NCBI GenBank assembly: GCA_035507915.1
Contig: DATJNS010000028.1
Location: 1 to 12,000 of the forward strand
DNA: 12,000 bases
Reading direction: 5' to 3'
Source of the DNA: JACQAI01 sp035507915
GTDB lineage: Bacteria > Pseudomonadota > Alphaproteobacteria > Elsterales > Elsteraceae
Of this stretch, positions 1-5,856 are shown one piece after another. Below the pieces are notes generated by a model. The model was not told the DNA's origin. It was given only the letters and a program-made list of their open reading frames with translations, and ran no database searches. A program made the position numbers and the translations under genes. The stretch's first letter is position 1; every line of letters begins with the position of its first letter.

Positions 1-300
1 GAGCACCGGTGGCTCGGTCGTCTTGTCGGCGAGACGCGGCGCGACGGCGCGGATCAGGATGCCGGCGGCGCACACGCCGACGATCGGCGTGCCGGCGGCG
101 AACAGCGCGCGCAGATGGACGACCGTGTCGCTGAACGCGACGTCGGCGCCGGTGATGCGGTCGGCGAGGCCGTGCAGATGCGCGCCCGGCAACGCGGCAA
201 CGATGCGCCGGGCCGTCGCGAGCGCGCTCGGGCCGAGGCACAGCACCGCGGCGCCGCGCGGCAGCGCAGCAGTGTCGTCGCCCGGCAGCGCGTCTTGCAT
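1..300 (-). CDS. cbiG: CbiG N-terminal domain protein, probably N-terminus of a CbiG-CobJ fusion (3' partial)
   Basis: Only the first 100 codons are in the window; the frame is open at base 1. The start ATG (300-298) overlaps the cobI stop as ATGA. Translation begins MQDALPGDDTAALPRG and runs into GTPIVGVCAAGILIRAVAP (residues 70-88) followed by RLADKTTEPPVL. This GxCAxGIxIRxxAPxLxDKxxEPPV pattern is the hallmark of the CbiG N-terminal domain. In the cobalt-early pathway CbiG opens the ring-A delta-lactone of cobalt-precorrin-5A and releases acetaldehyde. In several alphaproteobacteria this domain is fused in front of the C17 methyltransferase CobJ; with cobI, cobL and cobH just upstream and cobJ not otherwise seen, such a fusion is the likeliest full product, but that is inference. 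No clear Shine-Dalgarno precedes the ATG, so translation is probably coupled to cobI. A stand-alone CbiG is the alternative. Confidence 0.8.
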   Translation of the reverse strand, partial: MQDALPGDDTAALPRGAAVLCLGPSALATARRIVAALPGAHLHGLADRITGADVAFSDTVVHLRALFAAGTPIVGVCAAGILIRAVAPRLADKTTEPPVL

Positions 301-1013
301 CAGAGGGCGACCGCGCTGCCGCGCCGGTGCACCAGCACGGTGGCGAAATAAGGCGCGTCGTCGTCGGGTACGTCGGCGAGCCGCCGGATCGCCTGCTCGG
401 GCAGGGTGGCGCGCTCGATGTAGCGCGCGTCGTCGGCAAGCCCGAGCGCGCCGAGCACGCGCCGCACCTTGGCGAGATGCCGGCCGAGCTTGATGATCGC
501 GGCGGCGTCGGTCGCCCGGAGCCGCGCCGTCAGGTCGGCCTCGGGCAGCGGCGCGGGAATGACCGTCAGCACGTCGTCGCGCGCCGCGAGCGGCCAGCCC
601 AGCATCGCGGCGCACGCGGTCAGCGACGACACGCCGGGCACGACCTCGACGCGGAAGCGCGTCGCCAGGCGCGCGAACAGATACATGAACGAGCCATAGA
701 AGAACGGATCGCCCTGGCACAGGATCGCGACGTCGCGTCCCGCCGCGAGATGCGCGCCGAGCGCCGCCGCGGCGTCGTCGTAGACCGCCTGGGCCGGAAA
801 GCGCGCGGCCTCCATCGGCATGCGGATCGCGTGCTCGATGGGCCTGAGTCCATCCAGGTGCGGCGCCACGATGCGGCGCGCCAGGCTGTCGCCGGTCTCG
901 GGCGCCGGATAGGCGAGCACCGGACAGCGCCGCAAGCGGCCGAGCGCCTTCAAAGTGATGAGTTCGGGATCGCCGGGTCCCACGCCCAGGCCATAGGCGA
1001 CGCCGGCACTCAC
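300..1013 (-). CDS. cobI: Precorrin-2 C20-methyltransferase CobI (CbiL-type)
   Basis: The 237-residue product has the usual length for CobI/CbiL, the SAM-dependent enzyme that methylates C20 of precorrin-2 (or cobalt-precorrin-2) in the cytoplasm. The N-terminal SAM/tetrapyrrole-methylase motif GVGPGDPELITLKA lies at residues 10-23, the CQGDPFFYGSFMYL loop at 99-112 and VVPGVSSLTACAA at 124-136; these three together are characteristic of C20 methyltransferases. The C-terminal half has IIKLGRHLAKV (173-183), also typical. I chose the GTG start (1013-1011) because it overlaps the cobL stop as GTGA and places the SAM motif at the normal distance; the frame is open further upstream but that part is antisense-like and low complexity. 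No Shine-Dalgarno is visible before the GTG, suggesting translational coupling to cobL. The sequence does not tell me whether it prefers the metal-free or the cobalt substrate. Confidence 0.95.
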   Translation of the reverse strand: MSAGVAYGLGVGPGDPELITLKALGRLRRCPVLAYPAPETGDSLARRIVAPHLDGLRPIEHAIRMPMEAARFPAQAVYDDAAAALGAHLAAGRDVAILCQGDPFFYGSFMYLFARLATRFRVEVVPGVSSLTACAAMLGWPLAARDDVLTVIPAPLPEADLTARLRATDAAAIIKLGRHLAKVRRVLGALGLADDARYIERATLPEQAIRRLADVPDDDAPYFATVLVHRRGSAVAL

Positions 1014-2209
1014 TTGCGCACCGCGAGCTGCGTGACCGGCAACGCCGGACGCCAGGTCAGGTAGCCGCCGAGCGGCTCGGCATGCGCGACCGAGAGGCGG
1101 CTGAGCGTGCCGCCCAGGCGGGCGCGCAGCGCGATCAGCGCCGCCTCGCCCTCGACCGTCACGGCGTTCGCGACCAAGCGGCCGCCCGGCTTGAGCGCGC
1201 GCCAGCAGGCATCGACCAGCTCCGCGCGCGTCAGGCCGGCGCCGATGAACACGGCATCCGGGGCCCTGAGGCCGGCGAACGCCGCCGGCGCCTCGCCTTC
1301 GATCACGATCAGCTCGGGCACGCCGAGCCGCGCGGCGTTGCGTCGGCAGGCGGCGGCGCGTGTCGGCTCGCGCTCGATCGCGATCGCGCGCATGCGCCGG
1401 CCGGCACGCAGCCACTCGATGGCGATCGAGCCGGAGCCCGCGCCGACGTCCCACAGCAGCTCGGCGGGCAGCGGCGCGAGCGCGGCGAGGGTTGCGGCGC
1501 GCACCGCCTGCTTGGTCAGCTGGCCGTCATGCTCGAAGGCGTCGTCGGCGAGGCCGGGCACGCGCGACAGCGCCGACCCCGTATCGCATCGGCATTCGAT
1601 CGCGATGGTGTTGAGGTCGGCGCACGGCTCGGCGGGCCACGCCGCCGCGGTGCCGCTGCGCACCGCCTCATCGGGACCGCCGAGATGCTCGAGCACGGTC
1701 AGCTGGCTGGCGCCGAAGCCCCGGCGCACCAGGAGGTCGGCGACCGCGCGCGGGCTGTCGCCGCTGTCGGCCAGCGCCAGCACGCGCGCGCCGGGCGCGA
1801 GCACCCGCGTCAGGCTGTCGAGCGGACGGCCATGCAACGTTATGGTCTCGGTCTCGCCGAGCGGCCAGCCGAGCCGAGCCGCGGCCAGGGTGAAGGCGCC
1901 GATGATCGGGAAGATCTCGTACTCGTCGGGCGCAAAGTGCCGCGCCAGCGTGACGCCGACGCCGAACCACATTGGATCGCCGGTCGCCAGCACGACGACG
2001 CGCCGGCCGCGCCGCTCGGCGATGTCGCCGACCGTCGCGGTCAGCGGCGTCCGCCACGTCAGCTTTTCGGCCGGGTGCGCGCCGACCAGCGCCAGGTGGC
2101 GCGCGCCGCCGATCAGCACCTCGGCAGCGTCGACGCGCGCGCGCGCGGCGGCGCTCAAGCCGGCGAGCCCGTCCTCGCCCAGTCCGACGATGCTGAGCCA
2201 GCGCGTCAT
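1010..2209 (-). CDS. cobL: Precorrin-6Y C5,15-methyltransferase (decarboxylating) CobL
   Basis: The 399-residue protein is a full-length CbiE-CbiT fusion. CobL methylates C5 and C15 of precorrin-6B and decarboxylates the C12 acetate side chain to give precorrin-8. The CbiE half (about 1-205) has IVGLGEDG (7-14), LIGGARHL (32-39) and LATGDPMWFGVG (74-85), followed by ARLGWPLGE (111-119). The CbiT half (about 218-399) starts PGLADDAFEHDGQLTKQ (218-234) and carries the Rossmann SAM site WDVGAGSGSIAIEW (253-266), then FIGAGL (321-326) and LKPGGRLVANAV (339-350). The loop that usually reads PAPSAFSLA is FPIIGAFTLA here (100-109), a small departure. The ATG (2209-2207) overlaps the cobH stop as ATGA. 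A good Shine-Dalgarno (GGAGG, 7 bases before the ATG) lies inside the end of cobH, so coupling is not its only means of initiation. Confidence 0.97.
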   Translation of the reverse strand: MTRWLSIVGLGEDGLAGLSAAARARVDAAEVLIGGARHLALVGAHPAEKLTWRTPLTATVGDIAERRGRRVVVLATGDPMWFGVGVTLARHFAPDEYEIFPIIGAFTLAAARLGWPLGETETITLHGRPLDSLTRVLAPGARVLALADSGDSPRAVADLLVRRGFGASQLTVLEHLGGPDEAVRSGTAAAWPAEPCADLNTIAIECRCDTGSALSRVPGLADDAFEHDGQLTKQAVRAATLAALAPLPAELLWDVGAGSGSIAIEWLRAGRRMRAIAIEREPTRAAACRRNAARLGVPELIVIEGEAPAAFAGLRAPDAVFIGAGLTRAELVDACWRALKPGGRLVANAVTVEGEAALIALRARLGGTLSRLSVAHAEPLGGYLTWRPALPVTQLAVRK

Positions 2210-2835
2210 TCGGATGCCTCCGCCTCCGTCGCCAGGGCGTTGACGGCGGCGGCCGCGAGCGCGCTGCCGCCGCGGCGCCCGTCGAGCGCGATCCAATCGA
2301 CGCGGTCCTGCGCCATCAGGGCCGCCTTGGCCTCGGCCGCGCCGACGAAGCCGACCGCGAAGCCGAGCACGACCGCCGGGCGCGGCGCGCCCGCGTCGAT
2401 CAGCTCGAGCAGGCGGAACAGCGCGGTCGGCGCGTTGCCGATCGCGACCACGGCACCGGCGAGCCACGGCTGCCACAGCTCGACGGCGGCGGCGGCGCGC
2501 GTGGTGCCGCGCCGTTGCGCGAGATCGGGCACCGCCGGGTCGTCGAGCGTGCAGCGCACGGCATTGTCTGCCGGCAGCCGGCGGCGCGTGATGCCGCTCG
2601 CGACCATCTGGACATCGGCCAGGATCGTCGCGCCCGCGGCCAGCGCGTTGCGCGCCGCGGCGACCGCGCCGGGCGAGCTGCGCAGCAACGGCGCCAGCGA
2701 CGGGTCGGCGGCCGCGTGGACGACGCGCAGCGCCACCGCGTGGAGCGCCGGCGGCACGCAAGAGAGGTCGGTCGCCGCCGCGACGGCGCGCCACGATTCG
2801 CGATAGATCGCCGCGGGATCGCGCAGGTAGTTCAT
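2206..2835 (-). CDS. cobH: Precorrin-8X methylmutase CobH
   Basis: The 209-residue product has the normal CobH/CbiC length. The enzyme moves the methyl group from C11 to C12 of precorrin-8 to give hydrogenobyrinic acid (cobyrinic acid in the cobalt-early version). Family features seen: YLRDPAAIYRESW near the N-terminus (3-15), the catalytic-histidine region RVVHAAAD with His40, a DVQMVASGITRRRLP block, GAVVAIGNAPTALFRLLEL, GFAVGFVGAAEAK and GRRGGSALAAAA near the C-terminus. The catalytic His is retained, but the familiar HACG that follows it in most relatives reads HAAA here. The ATG (2835-2833) overlaps the stop of the upstream gene as ATGA. No Shine-Dalgarno is evident before it, so it is probably translated by coupling. 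It precedes cobL by a further 4-base overlap. Confidence 0.95.
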   Translation of the reverse strand: MNYLRDPAAIYRESWRAVAAATDLSCVPPALHAVALRVVHAAADPSLAPLLRSSPGAVAAARNALAAGATILADVQMVASGITRRRLPADNAVRCTLDDPAVPDLAQRRGTTRAAAAVELWQPWLAGAVVAIGNAPTALFRLLELIDAGAPRPAVVLGFAVGFVGAAEAKAALMAQDRVDWIALDGRRGGSALAAAAVNALATEAEASE

Positions 2836-3749
2836 GACGTGGCGCGCACGCTGCGCGGCGGGCGCGCGTACGTGCCGGCGCCGAAGATCCAACCCTCCTC
2901 GCGCTCGATGACGCGGCGCTCGGCGGTGCTGCACGGTGCGGCGAACAGCGCACCCAGGGTACCGGCGCGGTCGCGCTTGCGGAGGAAGCGCGCCATCGCC
3001 TCGACCTGGCGTGCGTCCTTCACGCCGGCGCCGTCGGGCAGCGGGATCAAGGACGGATAGATCTCGGTGATCAGCACGCCGACGCCGTCGAGACGACGCG
3101 CGGTCAACGGCTCGAACCCGGTCTCGAACGGCCATATGCGCGTCACCGGCGCGAGCGCGCGATCGAAGCGCAGCGCATGCAGGCGCGGGATGCCGACCAG
3201 GGTCTGGCCGCCGACGCTGCCGGTGTAGTGCAGCTTCCACGACGGCTGGACCTGCTTCAGCACGCGCTCGGCGATCCGCCGCTCGGCGATGTCGTCGGGA
3301 CCGTGCGGCCGGCGTCCGCGCATCGCCAGGGTCGCGCAGGCATGGCGCGCCGGGCAGCCCCAGAACGGGAACGGCTCGCCGCCGAGCCGCTGGTTGAGCG
3401 CGGCGGCGACCGCGAAACGGTTGTTGGCGTTGTCGGGCGCGTCGGCGATCTCGCGCGCGAGCAGGCGCCAGACCGCGCGCCACGGCGCGCCGGCGAGACC
3501 GAGACGCTTGGCGAACCCGGCCGCATAGGCGAACGAGAAGTCGAAGCCGGCGATCAGGCGGCGGCCGGCCGCCACGCTCTCCAGCATGATGGCGCGGATC
3601 GCGTCGGTCGCGGCCTGCCGGGTCGCATGGTTGGCGAGCCGCGGCCGGCCGGCGCGATCGAGCAGACAGGTCCAGATGCTGTCGCGCCCGAGCCGCGGCA
3701 CGCTGGCACCGCTCCAATCCACCATCAGGTAGCGATCGAACAACGTCAT
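2832..3749 (-). CDS. Uncharacterised protein with DUF429/RNase H-like signatures, in the cob operon
   Basis: The 305-residue protein has no established function that I can name. I see: a first strand with VDWSG (10-14), a second motif GFDFSFAYAAGF (68-79), DNANNRF (106-112), WKLHYTGSVGGQTLVGIP (171-188), WPFETG (206-211), EIYPS (229-233) and a helix beginning KDARQVEA (244-251). The order D11, D70, E229, D245 in strand-strand-strand-helix settings resembles the acidic residues of RNase H-fold proteins of the DUF429 type; this is pattern-based inference. There is no signal peptide or membrane segment, so it should be cytoplasmic. It follows cbiX by 3 bp and its TGA overlaps the cobH ATG, so it is an integral part of the operon. 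From memory, alphaproteobacterial relatives sometimes carry molybdopterin-related names, for which I see no support. A nuclease role, or a link to B12 only by co-expression, are both possible. Confidence 0.8.
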   Translation of the reverse strand: MTLFDRYLMVDWSGASVPRLGRDSIWTCLLDRAGRPRLANHATRQAATDAIRAIMLESVAAGRRLIAGFDFSFAYAAGFAKRLGLAGAPWRAVWRLLAREIADAPDNANNRFAVAAALNQRLGGEPFPFWGCPARHACATLAMRGRRPHGPDDIAERRIAERVLKQVQPSWKLHYTGSVGGQTLVGIPRLHALRFDRALAPVTRIWPFETGFEPLTARRLDGVGVLITEIYPSLIPLPDGAGVKDARQVEAMARFLRKRDRAGTLGALFAAPCSTAERRVIEREEGWIFGAGTYARPPRSVRATS

Positions 3750-3752
3750 GGC

Positions 3753-4769
3753 TCAGTCGTGGCGGTGTCCGTTGCCCGGGCGGCGGTGCCCGTGCGCGTG
3801 ATCGTGATGCGCGTGGTCGTGGCCGTGGTCATGCCCGTGCTCATGGTCGTGGTGATCGGCGTCGGTGCCGATGCCGCGCACGTGATGGTGGTGGCCGGCC
3901 TGCGCGGCGCCGGCATCCGCCTCGTAGCCGATCAGGCGCTCGCGATACTTGCATAGCCGGCAGTTCATCGCGTTCTCGCCGCGGTCGATCTCGGCGACCC
4001 GGGCGACGAAGCTGTCGAGCACCAGCGGATGGTCGTTGAGATAGTCGGCCTTGACGAAGTCGATCGCCGGATGGCGCGCCGCGACCGCGTCGGTCTCGCC
4101 GTAGATGCGCTTCACCAGCACGCCGGTGAACAGGAAGTAGGGAAACACGACGATGCGCCGGAAGCCGAGCTTGACCGACCGCTCGAGCGCCTGGGTGACG
4201 CGTGGAAAGGCGACGCCGCTGAACCCGCTCTCGGCCCAGCCGAAGCCCAGGCCCTCCCACAGCATGCGCGCGACCTTGGCGATGTTCGAGTTGGCGTCCG
4301 GGTCGCTGGTGCCGCGCCCGACCACGAGCAGCAGCGTGTCGGCGCGTTCGATCGCTTCGGTCTCGTCGTGCGCGCCGAGCGCCGCCTCGATGCGATCGGC
4401 CGCGGCGCGCAGCAGCCAAGGGTCGATCGCGAGGTCGCGGCCGTATTCGACCGCGATGCCCGGATTGTCCGCCGCGAAGCTGTTGAGCTCCCACGGGATG
4501 TCGTTCTTGACGTGGCCGGCGGCGAACAGCATGCCGGGCAACGCCAGGATGCGCGCGGCGCCGCGGCGCTTGAGCGCCTCCAGCCCGTCGCGGATCACGG
4601 GTCGCGCGAACTCGAGATAGGCATGGTCGACGTCGTAATCGGTCAGCCGCGCGCGAATCGCGCGCGTCATGTGCTCGAACTCGCCGATCGCGTCGACGTC
4701 GCGGCTGCCGTGGCCGCACATCAGAATGCCGGTCCGGCGAAGCGCCGGTTCCGCTGCAGTCGCGCTCAT
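3753..4769 (-). CDS. cbiX: Sirohydrochlorin cobaltochelatase CbiX, long two-domain form with Fe-S-type motif and His-rich tail
   Basis: The 338-residue protein is the long CbiX type: two related halves (about 12-130 and 138-265). The N-terminal half keeps both chelatase histidines, in CGHGSRD (His20) and GMLFAAGHVKNDIP (His86). In the C-terminal half the matching places read VVGRGTSDPDANSN and LFTGVLVKRI, without these histidines, so one active site is expected. CbiX inserts Co2+ into sirohydrochlorin in the cobalt-early pathway. After the chelatase core comes MNCRLCKYR (268-276, Cys270 and Cys273), the MxCxxC motif linked to an Fe-S centre in Bacillus megaterium CbiX, then a tail with 19 His in the last 46 residues, probably metal-binding. 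The ATG is preceded by GAAAGG with 7-base spacing. It heads the left-hand minus-strand operon and is divergent from cobD. A ferrochelatase role in siroheme synthesis is a possible alternative. Confidence 0.93.
   Translation of the reverse strand: MSATAAEPALRRTGILMCGHGSRDVDAIGEFEHMTRAIRARLTDYDVDHAYLEFARPVIRDGLEALKRRGAARILALPGMLFAAGHVKNDIPWELNSFAADNPGIAVEYGRDLAIDPWLLRAAADRIEAALGAHDETEAIERADTLLLVVGRGTSDPDANSNIAKVARMLWEGLGFGWAESGFSGVAFPRVTQALERSVKLGFRRIVVFPYFLFTGVLVKRIYGETDAVAARHPAIDFVKADYLNDHPLVLDSFVARVAEIDRGENAMNCRLCKYRERLIGYEADAGAAQAGHHHHVRGIGTDADHHDHEHGHDHGHDHAHHDHAHGHRRPGNGHRHD
3756..3893 (-). other. Histidine-rich C-terminal tail of CbiX
   Basis: These bases encode the last 46 residues of CbiX, of which 19 are His, arranged as HHHH and then HD/HG/HA alternations (for example HHDHEHGHDHGHDHAHHDH). 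Asp and Gly fill most of the gaps. Such tails bind divalent metals in cobalt and nickel handling proteins; here storage or delivery of cobalt to the chelatase site is the natural inference. The coding DNA is a run of GTG/ATG-type triplets on the plus strand and is prone to length variation. Confidence 0.85.
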
Positions 4770-4776
4770 GGTCGTG

Positions 4777-4782
4777 CCTTTC
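4777..4782 (-). promoter_or_regulatory. Ribosome binding site of cbiX
   Basis: On the minus strand this reads GAAAGG and lies 7 bases before the cbiX ATG, which supports that ATG as the start. Confidence 0.6.
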
Positions 4783-4807
4783 GTGATCGTGTCGCTGCTT
4801 GTCTGTC

Positions 4808-4814
4808 GGGGAGG
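4808..4814 (+). promoter_or_regulatory. Strong Shine-Dalgarno that points to an alternative TTG start for cobD
   Basis: GGGGAGG is followed, after 5 bases (CCGGA), by TTG at 4820-4822 in frame with cobD. This is a near-ideal ribosome binding site, whereas nothing similar precedes the ATG at 4856. It suggests cobD may start at 4820, adding 12 residues (343 aa instead of 331). Confidence 0.5.
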
Positions 4815-4855
4815 CCGGATTGACCGGCGCGCGCGATCGGCCGCATGGTCGCGCG

Positions 4856-5851
4856 ATGCTGGACGACGCGTCGGTCGATCCGCTGGTTCGGGTGCTGCTG
4901 ATCGTGCTCGCCGCCATGGCGATCGATTGGCTCGTCGGTGATCCGCGCTGGCTGTGGGATCGCTTGCCCCATCCGGTCGTGCTGGTCGGCGCGCTGATCG
5001 CCTGGCTCGAGCGGCGGCTCAACCACGTCGAGGTTTCCGAGCGCGCGCGCCTGCTGCGCGGCGGCTCGACCGTGCTGATCGTGGTCGGCGGCGCGGCGCT
5101 CGCCGGCTGGGCGATCGCGCGCGCGTCCGACGCGTTGGCCTATGGCTGGGGCCTGGAGCTCGTCGTTGTGGTCGTCCTGATCGCGCAGCGCGACCTGTTC
5201 GATCACGTGCGGCGGGTCGGCCGCGCGCTCGACGACGGCGGGCTGGAGGCCGGCCGCGTCGCCGTCGGGCGCATCGTCGGGCGCGATCCCGAGAGTCTCG
5301 ACCGACACGGCGTGCTGCGTGCGTCGATCGAGTCGCTGGCCGAGAACTTCAGCGACGGCGTGATCGCGCCCTTGTTCTGGTATCTCGTGCTCGGGCCGAT
5401 CGGCATCTGCGCCTACAAGGCGGTCAACACCCTCGACAGCATGATCGGCCACCGCTCGGAGCGCTTCCGCGCCTTCGGCAAGGTGGCGGCGCGGCTGGAC
5501 GACGTCGCCAACCTGATCCCGGCCCGGCTTAGCGCCGTGCTTCTGGCGTTTGCTGCCGCGTTCGTGCCCGGCGGCCACCCGTTCGCCGCCTGCGTCACCA
5601 TGTGGCGCGACGCCGGCAAGCATCGCTCGCCCAACGCCGGCTGGCCCGAGGCCGCGATGGCGGGCGCGCTCGACCTCGCGCTCGCCGGCCCGCGCCGCTA
5701 TCACGGCGACCTGGTCGCCGACCCGTGGATCGGCGCCGGCCGGGCGCGCGCCGAGCCGCGCGATCTGCGCCGCGCGCTCGCGCTGTTCGCGCTCGCCTGC
5801 GCGCTGACCGCGGCGCTGCTCTTGTGCGCCCTCGGCGCGCTCCTGGCCTAA
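4856..5851 (+). CDS. cobD: Adenosylcobinamide-phosphate synthase CobD (CbiB family), membrane protein
   Basis: The 331-residue product (from ATG 4856) matches the CobD/CbiB family, which attaches aminopropanol or its phosphate to adenosylcobyric acid at the inner membrane. Visible family blocks: IDWLVGDPRWLWDRLPHPV (23-41), VGRDPESLDRHGVLRASIES (141-160), LAENFSDGVIAPLFWYLVLG (161-180), YKAVNTLDSMIGHRSERF (187-204), ARLDDVANLIPARLSA (212-227) and GKHRSPNAGWPEAAMAGAL (254-272). Hydrophobic segments near 10-28, 72-88, 100-110, 168-188, 225-238 and 308-331 fit a multi-pass protein. The start is uncertain: a strong GGGGAGG favours TTG 4820 (343 aa), while ATG 4856 gives the more usual N-terminus. 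It is the only plus-strand gene here, divergent from cbiX and ending 5 bp from the end of convergent cobQ. The partner aminotransferase-like gene cobC, often beside cobD, is not in the window. Confidence 0.95.
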   Translation: MLDDASVDPLVRVLLIVLAAMAIDWLVGDPRWLWDRLPHPVVLVGALIAWLERRLNHVEVSERARLLRGGSTVLIVVGGAALAGWAIARASDALAYGWGLELVVVVVLIAQRDLFDHVRRVGRALDDGGLEAGRVAVGRIVGRDPESLDRHGVLRASIESLAENFSDGVIAPLFWYLVLGPIGICAYKAVNTLDSMIGHRSERFRAFGKVAARLDDVANLIPARLSAVLLAFAAAFVPGGHPFAACVTMWRDAGKHRSPNAGWPEAAMAGALDLALAGPRRYHGDLVADPWIGAGRARAEPRDLRRALALFALACALTAALLLCALGALLA

Positions 5852-5856
5852 GAGCG

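Larger units (their letters stand above)
4770..4855. promoter_or_regulatory. Divergent intergenic region between cbiX and cobD
   Basis: This is the only place in the window where promoters for two divergent transcripts could sit outside coding sequence: cbiX leftward and cobD rightward. I can see ribosome binding sites for both genes but no convincing -35/-10 pair on either strand and no cobalamin-riboswitch core; the region is too short to hold a full riboswitch. If cobD uses the TTG at 4820 the gap shrinks to 50 bp. The promoters may therefore lie partly inside the opposite gene. The regulatory role is inferred from gene orientation only. Confidence 0.4.

Noticed and set aside
1082..2806. 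Plus-strand open frame of 574 codons opposite cobL and cobH
   Set aside because: Antisense shadow of two intact genes joined by a 4-base overlap; composition is Arg/Ala-rich and motif-free.
3756..3893. Tandem repeat or CRISPR-like array in the GTG/ATG-rich stretch
   Set aside because: The periodicity is explained by His-Asp/His-Gly codons of the CbiX tail; there are no spacer-repeat units.
4770..4855. Cobalamin riboswitch between cbiX and cobD
   Set aside because: The gap is far shorter than a B12 riboswitch and no B12-box-like core is visible on either strand; if the locus has one it should lie upstream of cobN or further out.
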